From Sarcophilus harrisii (taxonomy: Eukaryota; Chordata; Mammalia; Dasyuromorphia; Dasyuridae), in assembly GCF_902635505.1 (NCBI RefSeq), contig NC_045430.1, positions 133,589,925-133,653,924 of the forward strand: DNA of 64,000 nucleotides, written 5' to 3'. Positions 26,801-35,800 of this stretch are shown piece by piece (the stretch's first letter is position 1; each line of letters begins with the position of its first letter). The notes beneath the pieces were generated by a model. The model was not told the origin of the DNA and did not search any database. It worked only from the letters and a program-made list of their open reading frames with translations. Both the position numbers and the translations under genes were made by a program.

Positions 26801-27488
26801 TCCACAAAATATAAAAATCTTATATCATCACAGGTTTTCACACAATAACTCTTTATACTATGTAGAAAGGCAGTTACCAAAATGTACCTGACAACCGTAG
26901 CAAGCAGCTGTATTTTTCTCACTTGGTAAAGCCAGTGCCATAATGAATTTAAAATATGTGGGCTTTCTAAAGATCTGTTCCTAACAAGAATGTACAATCT
27001 GATTTATCATGAGTGAATATTTTACATTTAATCATGTAATACAAAGGACTCTTCCTCCCCTCACCACCCCTCTCATTGCATTGTGCTCATTGATTAGACT
27101 GAGATATTCTGGCTCATCTTAATTTCACACAAGTTAAACTTAATTTGATATCATAACTGGCTGTTTTAGCTAAGTAGTTACTGCTTTAAGGGAGAGAAAA
27201 AAAGTTCCACAAAAGTGGAACATTAGATAATCTGTTTAAAGCCTGGAAAATGAAATGTATTTATTCCAAATGTAAAAGTCTGCTTCCCTAAAACTAAATT
27301 TGCTATAGGTTTGTTTTTGGTTTTGTTTTGGAAAAACAGTGCCCCCTAAAGTACTTCAAGAATTTCCATGACTTTTTTATAACAAGTTTGCATTTTTTCT
27401 TTTTTGTAGGGATGGATCTTTACATGTGACGTGCACAGATCAGGGTACTGGAAAATGTGAAGCAATTACTGTTGAAGTGGCATCATAA
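7246..27488 (+). CDS. HSPA14: HSPA14 (Hsp70-like protein 1), last eleven coding exons; 5' end outside the window
   Basis: HSPA14 is an atypical Hsp70 that pairs with the J-protein DNAJC2 in the mammalian ribosome-associated complex and helps fold nascent chains in the cytosol. Exons: 7246-7294, 7429-7534, 8043-8133, 9218-9322, 10948-11109, 12911-13066, 14745-14847, 19930-20145, 20258-20431, 26118-26188, 27410-27488. All junctions are GT-AG and in phase. Together they encode about 436 residues, matching human residues from about 75 to the end (human total about 509). Hsp70 ATPase landmarks are present: [44 protein letters not shown] and [16 protein letters not shown], then a short substrate-binding part ([18 protein letters not shown]) ending [12 protein letters not shown]. 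The long C-terminal lid of classical Hsp70 is absent, as is normal for this protein. No in-frame stop or frameshift was seen. The first exons must lie left of position 1. Confidence 0.95.
7429..7534 (+). CDS. HSPA14: HSPA14 coding exon, residues about 91-125
   Basis: Acceptor TTTTTCCTTATAG, donor AAAG|GTAAAT. Encodes [19 protein letters not shown] and continues to IFSKMK. Confidence 0.93.
7600..7760 (+). repeat. MIR-related SINE, sense
   Basis: Carries a degraded MIR order: AACATAGAACTAAGATTTGG, then CTTAGCTCTACCAC, then CAAGTTGCTTCACATTC. It lies in the HSPA14 intron after 7534. Confidence 0.5.
8043..8133 (+). CDS. HSPA14: HSPA14 coding exon, residues about 126-155
   Basis: Acceptor TGTGAACAG, donor TGG|GTGAGT. 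Encodes [20 protein letters not shown] and the phosphate-loop-side strand of the Hsp70 ATPase fold. Confidence 0.93.
8134..9217 (+). other. HSPA14 intron with an antisense L1 3' fragment
   Basis: About 8835-8995 reads as the minus strand of a marsupial L1 3' region (AGACAGCAAGCAATCTGAC followed by GGTTATACGTGTACAG). The rest is AT-rich with T runs; nothing else was recognised. Confidence 0.45.
9218..9322 (+). CDS. HSPA14: HSPA14 coding exon, residues about 156-190
   Basis: Acceptor TTGTTCACAG, donor AAAAG|GTAAAT. Encodes [20 protein letters not shown] and then [13 protein letters not shown], including the Hsp70 HEPSAA signature. Confidence 0.94.
9323..10947 (+). other. HSPA14 intron, AT-rich
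   Basis: Holds a T run of about 25 bases at 9548-9573 and a MIR-like stretch at about 10305-10400 (GAAAGAACACTGGACC, then CTCCAGCTGTATAATC). No exon or RNA gene was recognised. Confidence 0.45.
10948..11109 (+). CDS. HSPA14: HSPA14 coding exon, residues about 191-244
   Basis: The acceptor follows a long T run (TTTTTTTAAG); the donor is CACAG|GTAAGT. Encodes [20 protein letters not shown] and continues to [16 protein letters not shown] replaces the DLGGGT of classical Hsp70, as in human HSPA14. Confidence 0.94.
11110..12910 (+). other. HSPA14 intron, AT-rich
   Basis: Apart from the CT microsatellite near 11830 I recognise no coding or RNA feature here. Confidence 0.5.
11830..11889 (+). repeat. 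(CT)n microsatellite, about 30 units
   Basis: A pure CT dinucleotide run inside an HSPA14 intron, bounded by CTTTCCC and TTCCATGATG. Confidence 0.92.
12911..13066 (+). CDS. HSPA14: HSPA14 coding exon, residues about 245-296
   Basis: Acceptor TTTTGAATTTAG, donor TCCAG|GTAAGA. Encodes [20 protein letters not shown] and continues to [10 protein letters not shown]. Confidence 0.94.
13067..14744 (+). other. HSPA14 intron containing an antisense L2
   Basis: The left part (13067-14140) has no recognised feature. A phrase near 13950-14015 (AATAGTTAATTATTAGCAGT and the following ACTAATATTTTTGATATACTTAAG) closely repeats one near 11985-12035, so an unclassified dispersed or duplicated segment is present in both introns. 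The right part is the L2 listed separately. Confidence 0.4.
14145..14640 (-). repeat. LINE L2 3' region, antisense
   Basis: Read on the plus strand it begins with the reverse of the L2 tail (TATGCCTACCTCTGTGCTGA), then GAAAGACAGCCTGTGCAAAG and GGAGTTTGGAGTTTATTAAA. That order matches antisense L2. Confidence 0.6.
14745..14847 (+). CDS. HSPA14: HSPA14 coding exon, residues about 297-331
   Basis: Acceptor CTTCTTTTTTTATAG, donor AACAAG|GTAATT. Encodes [20 protein letters not shown] and continues to FTSDDINK. Confidence 0.94.
14963..15110 (+). repeat. Marsupial CORE-SINE (Mar1/WSINE-like)
   Basis: Starts GGGGCAGCTAGAATAGC, has AGAGCACCAGCCCTGAAGTC and TCCTAGCTGTGTGACTCTGG, and ends in an A run. 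It is nearly intact. Confidence 0.85.
15960..16055 (-). repeat. LINE L2 3' end, antisense
   Basis: AATAAACAGATTTATTAAGT, then GCCTGCCATATG and CAAGGAGCTCAGGATT, matches the reversed L2 tail. Confidence 0.6.
17030..17285 (+). repeat. LINE L2 fragment, sense
   Basis: GACTACTACAATAGCTTCCT, then CCTCTCCAATCCAGCC, then CAGTGGTTTCCTATTGACTC, is an L2 order also seen near 30150-30230. Confidence 0.6.
17935..18640 (-). repeat. L1 3' portion (ORF2 end and 3' UTR), antisense
   Basis: The plus strand reads CAAGCAATGGGATATAGGTT, then TGTGTACAATGTTCTCTTGG, then ACTTATTGAGCCATTCTCCA and ACATGTGGGTCCTTTTCCC. This is the antisense of the marsupial L1 3' region. The same family is seen in sense near 24900-25330 and 60000-60240. 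Confidence 0.65.
18876..19000 (-). repeat. CORE-SINE, antisense
   Basis: GTTAAGTGACTTGCTAAGTC, then GGATTTGAACTTGGGTCCTT and TTCAGAGCCAGTGTTCTATC, is the reverse of the Mar1/WSINE core. Confidence 0.65.
19930..20145 (+). CDS. HSPA14: HSPA14 coding exon, residues about 332-403
   Basis: Acceptor TACTTTTTTCCAG, donor GTGAAG|GTAGGT. Encodes [20 protein letters not shown] (the GGSxRIP nucleotide-binding motif), then [20 protein letters not shown]. This closes the ATPase domain and starts the substrate-binding part. Confidence 0.95.
20258..20431 (+). CDS. HSPA14: HSPA14 coding exon, residues about 404-461
   Basis: Acceptor TTTGTTTATTTAG, donor GCACAG|GTGAGA. Encodes [20 protein letters not shown] and then [20 protein letters not shown], the beta-sandwich substrate-binding part. 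Confidence 0.95.
20774..20965 (+). mobile_element. Non-autonomous hAT DNA transposon, about 192 bp
   Basis: Ends are CAGGGGTCCTCAAAC on the left and GTTTGAGGACTCCTG on the right, so the terminal inverted repeats match with one change. The flanking octamers ACTTAGAA and ATTTAGAG agree at 6 of 8 positions, consistent with an aged 8-bp hAT target duplication. Same family as 45180-45364, in the opposite orientation. It has no coding capacity. Confidence 0.85.
23553..25335 (+). repeat. L1/HAL1-like element lacking most of ORF2
   Basis: It opens with the L1 5' UTR phrase GAGGTGGAGCCAAGATGGTG. The middle has HAL1/L1-like phrases such as CAGCCAAGAATAACTTAATC. It closes with the L1 3' phrase GAGTGAAATAAACAGAACTA and GATCAACTATGATTCC. 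Only 1.8 kb separates the two ends, so ORF2 is missing, either as in HAL1 or through internal deletion. Family assignment is from memory of phrase order. Confidence 0.45.
25652..25792 (+). repeat. Marsupial CORE-SINE with a perfect 15-bp target duplication
   Basis: The body runs GGGGCAGCTAGATGGTGCAG through AGAGCACCAGCCCTGAAGTC to CCCCAATTGCCTCTGC and a short A run. It is bracketed by identical AAAAAGTATGAATTT copies at 25637-25651 and 25793-25807. Confidence 0.92.
26118..26188 (+). CDS. HSPA14: HSPA14 coding exon, residues about 462-484
   Basis: Acceptor CTCTCATAAACAG, donor AAAAG|GTACAA. Encodes [20 protein letters not shown] and then TMK. The exon lies between two CORE-SINE insertions. 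Confidence 0.93.
26329..26502 (+). repeat. Marsupial CORE-SINE with a 15-bp target duplication
   Basis: The body includes AACCAGCCCTGAAGTCAGGA and CACTTAACCTCAATTGCCTC and ends in a long A-rich tail. The flanks GAAAATCTGTTGTTC (26314-26328) and GAAAATCAGTTGTTC (26503-26517) differ at one base. Confidence 0.9.
26503..27409 (+). other. Last HSPA14 intron, remainder
   Basis: AT-rich. No coding or RNA feature recognised. Confidence 0.5.
27410..27488 (+). CDS. HSPA14: HSPA14 last coding exon
   Basis: Acceptor TTTTCTTTTTTGTAG. Encodes [20 protein letters not shown] and then VEVAS, with stop TAA at 27486-27488. Confidence 0.95.
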
Positions 27489-27567
27489 TACTTTTGAGAA
27501 AGCATTTTTTTCATTACTGGAATATCTTATGTCATTTTGTTTTTGTTTGTTTAGAAACAATCTTTAT

Positions 27568-27573
27568 ATTAAA
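27568..27573 (+). terminator. Candidate HSPA14 polyadenylation signal ATTAAA
   Basis: ATTAAA lies 80 bases after the stop, followed by T-rich sequence. A second ATTAAA is at 27606-27611. Either would give a short 3' UTR. Confidence 0.4.
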
Positions 27574-27611
27574 ACATTTTTTAATGAACTACGTAATCTG
27601 TTTTTATTAAA

Positions 27612-29640
27612 CTAAATTACAAAGTATTTTAAAATGACTTTTTAAAATGTTTAATGAACTAGACAAAATTGTAATGTAACTTTTTAAAGAGTAAAACTAT
27701 TCTGAGTGGGTAAGAAATTAGTGTTAAACCTCTCCCCTTTTAAAACTGTCTTTAGAGAAACGTTTGGCTTATACAATTGTTACACTGAATGTGTTCCACC
27801 AATCAGGGAGAATTCAGTGACCTGTGTTAGATTCGTTGGACATTTAATGGGAGAATTTATTATTTGTCCAAACTTATACTAGGACTCATCATTACCATGG
27901 AGGGCCCAGACTCAGGAGATAATCTAAACATTATCTACTATTCCCCACAAGGAAAATCTAAGCTTTATCAACCAATACCAACACCACCTTCTATTTAGAT
28001 TTTCATACAATATTATGCATTTGCTTTTTATTATTGAATTTTATGTAAATATTTCAAAACATCCATTTTGCTTCCAAAAATGATGTCCCTTCCAGCTCTA
28101 AATGTAGAGTGTGATAAAAGGACTTAAGTAATTTACCAGTGGAGAGTCTGCAACCTTAATATTGTATTTTCATAAGTGAACCAAAATTATGAAAGCAGAA
28201 AACAAGTATAAATCAAAAAGCTTATTTGAGCAAATACTCATCAACTAACACAATTTAACTTTTATATAGTGATTCTGGGGGCTTCTTGAGAGGTATAAAG
28301 TTTTTTTGTGTGTGAATAGAACATTGGAAATCTTATATAACTTTCTGTGGAAATACACAGAATCAAATTAAGAATGAATGCAAGTCATTTATCTTTTCAA
28401 TAGTCAGCAGTATAATTTTTTGAGTTTTAGAGAAGGATGGACCACTGTCCGTAACTTTTTTAGTAGCCTCATATTGACAGATGACATTGTTCTAATTCTA
28501 TCAAGCCTTCAAATGCTACTATTTTTCCTCAGTGAAGTTCATGGTTACTCGGAGATTGGTCCAACAAATGAAAAAAACACAATACCTAATGCATGCAGCT
28601 GGATCAGCAGTTCATTAAATTAGATCATCAATACCTCACAAATATTGCAGATGAACTACTAGTTAGATCCAGAAGCAAACAATATAGACTGAATTCCTTA
28701 TGAGTAATTTCACAGAATTTTGTTGCTCGTTGACATATAATCCAAGTTTATAAAACAACTACTCTTCTAGTGATGCTCTACGGCTATGAATCGTGGTACA
28801 CAATCAAACTTCATATGACTCAAGAGGTCAATGAATGTTTAATAGATAAGCTGCAACATATTACCAGTAATGACCTGTGTAATAGAGACATCAAAGGTAT
28901 CATCCAGAAAATATAGTAATAGGAAAAAGGTGGGCAGTCACATTGCAAGAGCAAGGGCTACAAAGCATTTTCCACAGCTTTTTGGAATACAACACATTAT
29001 TCTTATTTTGCATATTAGGAAACTGAAGGCCCAGAAACTAGATGATTTGTCCCAGTATCTTAACCAAAAATACTGGAGCTAGAATATGGTTCTTGGGTCT
29101 TTTAACTTCTAAGACTATGGCTCATTCTGTTACATCACCTAGGAAAGCTAAAACACAGAAATGATATATTCTTGGTATTTCAAAGATTCAGTGTCATTTT
29201 CTGATTAAACTCATTATCCCAATAGCCTTGTTTTGCTACTTGGCTATTTGAATTGTATCTTATCTTGTGTTTGCCCTATGCAAATTGCCTTAAATTGGGG
29301 GAATGGGGTGGGGGGGGGGGGGAAGCAAAGTTCTACATGCCTATTTTAGAAAAATATTTGGTGCATAATCTTAATTTATGGAACAGATTTTAAATTGTCA
29401 AAGGATACTTCATTTTACAAAATACTGTAGCACTCTGTACACTGAAAATCATGCCAATCTTTCTAGTGTTATTTTTTTAGAAGGCTGGTGACGTCAGAAT
29501 CAACTATTAAGCACTCTTATATCCTGGACACTGTTAGGTACTAGGAATATAAATCTAATACCTTTTCTCAATCCTGATTATCCTTAATTTCAATAGTAGT
29601 TGACATTGAAAAACGCCAACTCTTTGTGACTTTCCTTCTA
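27612..29640 (+). other. HSPA14-SUV39H2 intergenic region, left part
   Basis: Contains an RTE-like LINE fragment and an antisense MIR at about 29000-29140 (GGAAACTGAAGGCCCAGAAA, GATTTGTCCCAG), plus a G run near 29310. No gene recognised. Confidence 0.5.
28430..28960 (+). repeat. RTE/BovB-like LINE fragment (end of reverse transcriptase)
   Basis: A decayed frame reads LTDDIVLI, matching the catalytic F/Y-x-DD block of RTE-type reverse transcriptases. Further on comes LYGYESWYTIK, matching their C-terminal YGCETW-type motif, then VNECLIDKLQHIT. The order and spacing fit. The copy is interrupted and inactive. Confidence 0.6.
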
Positions 29641-30668
29641 GGTTTTCATGACACTGCTTTTATTCTCCCTACTCAATTGCCCTTTTCAATCTTTACTCAT
29701 TCTGTATCACATCAGGCTTCCTAATTCTGGTTGTTCCTAAAACTCTTATCCTGTGCTCACCATCTCTCTTAGTGACCTCATTTTGGTGACTGTATTTTCA
29801 ATCATCACCTCTAGATCTGTAGAATCAGCCCTAGTCTCTCTCCAGAGTTACTCATGAATCTTCAAATGACTCTTGGACATCTCCCTGATGTTCTGTAGGC
29901 ATCTCAAATACAATACATCCAAAACCAGAACTCTTTCTCAGCACATTCTCTCCTCTTCTGAACTTTTGTATTACTAGCAAGAACACCATCCTCCTCCCTA
30001 TCACTAAGACCCACAACCTCAGTGAAATGCCTCGACTTCTCCCTCCCACTCCCTTCACATAGTCTATTGCCAAGTCTTATTTTACTTCACATGTCTCATA
30101 AATCCTTTTCTTTCTCCTCATGCAGGTACCACCTAAATTCAGGCTCATATTTTGCTGGGACTACTTCAATAGCCTCCTACAGTCTCCTTGTCTCAAGTCT
30201 CCCCCAACTCCAATCTATCCTGCATTCATCTGCCAGTGATTTTTCTATACTGTATGTCTGCCCATGTATTCTGCCCTCCACTGAATGAACTCTTCCTTTT
30301 AATGAATAGCTTTCTTTTACTTCTGGGACCAAATACAAAGTCTTTTGTTTGACATTTAAAGCTCTTCATAACAGGCATCTTTCCTACCTTTCCAGCCTTT
30401 TTATACTTTATTCCCCTCCCCAAATTCTACACTCCATTATACTGACTTGTTTTTATCTCCTCAAGCATGACAATCTCCTGTCTCTTCGTTTTTTGCATTG
30501 GCTGTCTTCTCCTTCAGCTTCTTAGTTTCCTTATTTCCAGACTTAGCTCAAATTCTACCTTTAAAACATAAGCACCCTTAAGAGTAGGGAGAGTTTGTTT
30601 TTTGCTTCCATTCTATCCCCAGAATTTTGTAGAATGCCAGTATCAAATGCTTAATATTTGTTAAGCCA
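29640..30668 (+). repeat. LINE L2, sense, about 1 kb to the 3' end
   Basis: Plus-strand phrases follow the L2 order: GACTACTTCAATAGCCTCCT, CTCCAATCTATCCTGC, TTTAAAGCTCTTCATAACAG, CTACCTTTCCAGCC, and finally ATGCTTAATATTTGTTAAG at the tail. The open frames across it show no intact L2 protein. Confidence 0.65.
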
Positions 30669-30694
30669 AAAGTGAAATATTCTTTCCTGAATTT

Positions 30695-31560
30695 ATATTC
30701 TAACATATACATATGTTTATACAGAATATATACAAAATGAATACAAGGTAATTTCAGGAGGAAGGACTGGACCTGGGAAAGGTTTCCTGCAGAAGCTCTC
30801 TCTCTTTTATGCTAACATTAGAAGAAAATCAGAGGTTCTAAGAGGTGGAGAGAACCAACCAGGCGTGGGGGAAAGAGTTTATGCAAAGATACAAGAAAGG
30901 GAAGATAAGAATGTCTTGTAGGGGGAAAAAGTACAAATAGGCAAGTATGGATGGGCCATAAAGAAGTATGTAAAGGAGATTAATGTATAAAAAGGCTAGT
31001 TAGGAAAGGACTAGGATATGAAAGTTTAAAATGTCAAACAGCAGAATTTATATTTGCTCTAAGAGGGAATAGAAAGCATTTGGAATTTTCATCAGTAGTA
31101 GGAGACATTAGACCCATACTTACTAAAAATTATTTTGATAGCTGAGAGAGGGAAGCAGTGTCAATTAGGAGGCCATTGAAATAAGACAACTGATGAAGAG
31201 TTTGAACTAGGATGGTGGCTGTGAGCAGAGTGAAGAGCATAGATGTAGAAGTAGAATCAAGAGGCCTTTGTGATTGGCTATGTGGGATAAGAGGAGTTGA
31301 AGATAATGGAGGCTGTTAAACTGGGTGTCTGGAAAGATAATGGCCTTTTTGACAGAAATTGCAAAATTCGGGTAGTTTAGGACAAGTTTTTGAGGAAAGA
31401 TAACTTCTCTTTGGGGCACTTTTGAGATGTCTTGTTTGATTCGCAGTTTGAACCTAGTGGGCAGTCAATGTTAAAGGACCGGAGCTCAGTAGAGCTACTT
31501 GGGCTGAATCTATAGATCACGAAGTCATTTGTAACAAACATTATAAAGTGAACTATGGGC
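30695..31560 (-). repeat. LINE L2, antisense, about 0.9 kb
   Basis: Phrases on the plus strand are reverse L2: GGAAAGGTTTCCTGCAGAAG, GAACTAGGATGGTGGCTGTG, TTAGGAGGCCATTGAAATAA, and ACCGGAGCTCAGTAGAGCTA. It faces the sense L2 to its left, tail toward tail. Confidence 0.5.
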
Positions 31561-32772
31561 ACCAGGGAGGTTACTGAGAGGACCGAGTGTGAAAAGAGGC
31601 AAAGCTAGACGGCAGTGCATCTTGGAGCGATCCTCAGATATGTATAAACTGTGTGATCCTGGGCAAGTCATTTGTTTGCCTCAATTGCCAGGGTGATGGT
31701 TAGGATCAAATGAACACCAAGTAGACACTATAAATGGTATTATAACCAACTTTGTTAATCTGCCCATAGTGAGTGAGCCTGAACAGGAGTCATCTCCGGG
31801 CAATCCCACCCGACCTCCCCCCCACGTCAACACGCGAGTTTCCCCGGCAAGCCCACACTTCGCTCTGTCTTCGGCTTTGTTTGATGCTCGGGATGCCAGA
31901 CAGGGCCACTGAACGAGGTTATCTTGGCCGGTTTTGTCTTTCACACTCTGGCGTACGATTTTGCCATTCCGTAAGATACCGGAAGAAGTTCAGATGAGTT
32001 TTTTCTGCGGCTAACCCTGGAGGCTGGGTAATTGTGGCAAAACCACAGTAATTTAATCTAGCAATTCTACTGTGAAAGTTAGGTGATAGAGTTGATCCCA
32101 AGTGGGATGTCGAGTGATTTTACGTTTTTCAGTCTTGCCAAAGGAAAAGCTTGTCTAAATCGTAGAAAAGGTCAAAACAAACCAATCTTAAACCTACAGA
32201 ATAAAAACCTGGGCCTAACTTGAGGTTTCTTCCTCAGGGATACATAGTTGTCATCTTAGACCCGATTAAGTCAGGGACGTTTGCAAAGCCCAGCTCACAG
32301 GAGACGCTTAAAAGCTCTCGCCCTCCCCAGCGCCCCTCCGAGCTCAACTCGCACGCCCTTCTCCCGCGCGGGACACCCGGCCATCACTCCCGGTCCCCAG
32401 CCTCGGGAGACCCGGCCCGGCCCGGATCTCGCTGGCTGGGGGAGGGGAGCGATCCCAAACTCCTCCTAATCCAGCCCGGGAGAGGGAGGAGCCCGGGCTT
32501 CCCGCCGCGCCTCGGTTGGTCCGCACGCGTGGCCTCGGCCGACCTCCGGGGCCCGCTTCGGCGCGGTGCGGAAGCCGGGACAGAGCGGCGGCGGCCACGG
32601 GGTCCTCAGAGCCCGCGCGCTCCACAGCCGGCGCCCGTCAAGCCCTGACGTGTGGGCCTGTCTCCTCCCTCCCCGCTCCCCGCTCATCGCTCGGAGCCGG
32701 GTAAGGGGGCGGGGCCTCGGCCCTCCAGCTGAGCGGTCCGGTCAGACCGCGCCAGTTTGAATGAAGGTTCCA

Positions 32773-32784
32773 CAAGATGGCGGC
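32773..32784 (+). promoter_or_regulatory. YY1-type site overlapping the SUV39H2 start codon
   Basis: CAAGATGGCGGC matches the known YY1 consensus, and its ATG is the initiator. YY1 sites placed this way are common in TATA-less housekeeping promoters just downstream of the start site; occupancy here is inferred. Confidence 0.6.
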
Positions 32785-32807
32785 GGCCGCGGCCGGAGCG
32801 CGAGGAG
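32777..32807 (+). CDS. SUV39H2: SUV39H2 coding exon 1
   Basis: Thirty-one bases encoding [10 protein letters not shown] plus the first base of an alanine codon; donor GGAG|GTGAGG. Confidence 0.93.
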
Positions 32808-35800
32808 GTGAGGGCTGGAGAGGGACCCTGCCCCCACCCCGCTTCATCTCACCTCCCACTGCCCAAACCGCGCTCCCCGCCCCTGGAGGACCGGGAAGGA
32901 GACCTTAGTGCCGGGGGGGGCGGCCCGCCACCCTACGCTCCTGACGCGGTGACTCCAGCGTGGGGAGCTGGGCTGGGGGCTGGCCTCCGCGCTGTCCTGC
33001 TTGCCCCCCGGCCCCTCTGCCCCCCAGCTCCGCTCCCTCCTCTTCCTTGTCCTCTTTCTCTCCGCTCTCCGTCCCGTCCCGTGCGGTCCCGTCCCGTCCC
33101 GTCCCGTCCGCTTTCCGCGCCGCATGCTGGCGGGAGGCTCAGGCGCATGCCGCGGGAACTGAGCCGGGTTGGCGCCTCCACCTCCACAGCCCGCGCCGGG
33201 AAGGGTGGGGAGCCGTTTACCGTCCCTTCTCCGGGCACCAACGTTTCTCGGGCCCCGCAGGCACCGCTGGTGAGGCGCCGGCCCCCGACCCCCCCGGGCC
33301 CCGCGCTGGGCAGGCTTTGGCTCCCCAACTGTAACGGAGGTGGGAAAACGGCGGGCGCGAGGCGTGGGGCAGGAGCGGGAGGCGCCCGGCCCCAGGAGCG
33401 GGGATTAGTGGTTTGTTAATCCCGGGGCAGGACCCGAAACCTGGGTGGTGGGGAGGCTGCGGTTTGACTTCTTTGTGGTCCTGCACAACTCGGACGTTTT
33501 GGAGTTTAAGTCTGTTTGTTTGTCCTGAGAAGGGACCTCGGCGGGAGTGTGCTCCCGGGATCCTAGAGAGGAAAGCATTGGGGCTGTAGAGAGGGCAGGT
33601 TAGGGAAAGCAGGCACTCGGGGGTCTTTGGCCCTGCTGGGGCTCAGTGACCAGGAGCTGAGAAGACCTGAAGAGCGGGGCTCCTCAGTCCTTAGCCCCGA
33701 CGCTTCGTTTCTTCCTGGACTGCAAAGAATTAGATACCTCTCCTCTTCCCCACCCCCACTCCCGGGGCCCTTTAGAATCAAAACGGAAAAAATGCTGGGA
33801 AAAGGGGATGAAGAACATGAGGAATCTGTTACTTTGGCGTCCTAGAACGTAGTGGGCTTGAGTTGCTCCAGGAACACATGGGATTTCTGGAGACAGAATC
33901 CATCCATAAACATATTGTAGCTTCTGCAGTTTCAGTTCATCAGGAACGGCAAGCCTTTGTGCGGTGTATCCTGTAAACGATTTTTGTGGTGTCGGTGAAA
34001 ACTTAATCTTGTAAATTAGCATCAGAGTTTTCAAAGACGTTATTGCATTAAGCGAATAGTGTAGTCACACTGCTAGGTGCTCCTGGCTACTGCAGATAGT
34101 ATCCCACGGACAGAGATAGGCACTTTTTAGTGCTACGTTTTGTGTTAACTGATGGAATGGTATTTTACATATTCTAAGTTAATAGATGTCAAACCTCATT
34201 AACACATGACAGTGTAGGTGTACACCTCACTTTACATAATATTTTTATGTATTTTGGAAATCAGTTCGGGAGCCCATTCTTTTTTGTGAAAACTTAAGTG
34301 ATTTTTGTGTATGAGAGACACCTGCTGGTAGGGAAGATCTGGGGGGTAATTGTAGGAGATAGCAGTGATACTCTTCAGTATAGTGCGGGGAAATCCCAGA
34401 CCACAAGTGTAAGTGTGCTCGATCTTACTGGCTGGAAATATGGAAAGTAAAGACTCTAAATTATTAGTAAAACCTAATCTCTGTAGGCTGATGTCCTACT
34501 TGACCCCTTAATAGTGAAAAATCTTAAGTATAGAAGGGGTCAAGTGTCTTGCCCAAAGTTATATTGCAGAATTGGGAATTAAATTCTGCTCTCCTATTTT
34601 AATCCAGCATTCTATTATACCAGATAGACTATGGATTTGGAAGTTGTGTGTGGGGACTGGCTAAATGTTTTGCTGAGAAGAATCTTGAATTACTTTGTAA
34701 TGCGAAAAATTGGTTTCTGGTATTTTTGTGTTACAATGAAGAGTCCTGATTGAGGATCTCGGTTCAGATCTCAGTTCTGCCACTTACTCTGCAATATTTG
34801 TAACTTTGAGTAAAGCACTTGACATCTTTTGGCTTTAATTTCCTTATTGGAAAAATTAAAAAAGAAAGAAAGAAAGAAAAGAGTATATCCCAGCTTCTTA
34901 AACTTCTGTTTACCACCCTATATATATGGTGTTTTGTAACTGAATGTGGGAATCATGAAATTGATTAATTATCAGTAAATGTTTTATTTGTATACCTATT
35001 TTATGTACCTATTTGCCCAGAATCTTGTAAAAATTTCTTAGGTAAAAGGAGTCACAAATGGAAAAAGTTTTAAGAAGTTCTGTATTAGATGTTCTCTAAA
35101 ATCTTTTCAAAATCTAATCTTAGCTAAATATTTAGATTTTAGTATATATGTAGTTTTCTTAAAGTGGGACAGATTTGTATAAATTGCAGGTTCATTTGAT
35201 GGTAATATTTCAGCATGGGCAAGAAAAGTGAAAAATTTAAATCTCATAGCCTTCAAAAGTGAGAAAACTATGCTTAATATTGTAATTTGGTATGTGTATT
35301 GATTTTCAGCTTTTTCCATTTGTTGACTAAAACAAAAGAACAACTTACACTTTATTACAAAGTTATATAGTTGGCTTCATTTTAAAATTTCTTATGTTAG
35401 TATACTTGTGTATCTTTTAATATTTATAATCTGTTCTAACAGTTGGTTAGGGGTCCTGTAAATTCCATTAATAAGATAATTGTGTACGTCAATGTATTAT
35501 CAACTCAAAAATATTTCTTTGTGCTGACCATTGCAATGGTCCCTGTAATTTTGATGAAGCAAGCAAGCAAATTAAAATGTTCATTTAAGGAGCTTGCATA
35601 GCCTAATTGATGGGAATTTAAATATTAAATGGCATTGGTTGTCATCTAAAGGGAATCAATATAAATTATTCAGGAAACCTTTAGGTTTTCTCCTGAAGAA
35701 AAGTTCATTGATTCACATGTGAGTATTCTTTTATGATGTAGAAATACTGCTAATTGGAGGGTGGGAATGTAAAAATTAAAAAGTATATATTCTTAACTTT

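Larger units (their letters stand above)
32280..33480 (+). promoter_or_regulatory. CpG island with the SUV39H2 promoter and first exon
   Basis: An abrupt switch from AT-rich flanks to GC-rich, CpG-dense sequence, the only such stretch in the window. It contains an Sp1/KLF-type box GGGGGCGGGGCC at 32705-32716 and a CRE half-site TGACGT at 32646-32651. No TATA box was seen. It extends some 700 bases past the first exon into intron 1. Long open frames inside it are GC artefacts. Confidence 0.9.

Noticed and set aside
30022-30288. Plus-strand frame of 88 codons
   Set aside because: It lies within an L2 fossil; the sequence is explained by L2 phrases and shows no intact protein.
32757-33419. 220-codon open frame across the SUV39H2 promoter and intron 1, and several others on both strands there
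   Set aside because: GC-rich CpG-island sequence lacks stops by composition. The frames are Pro/Arg/Ala-rich and show no domain, and the true first exon is only 31 bases of it.
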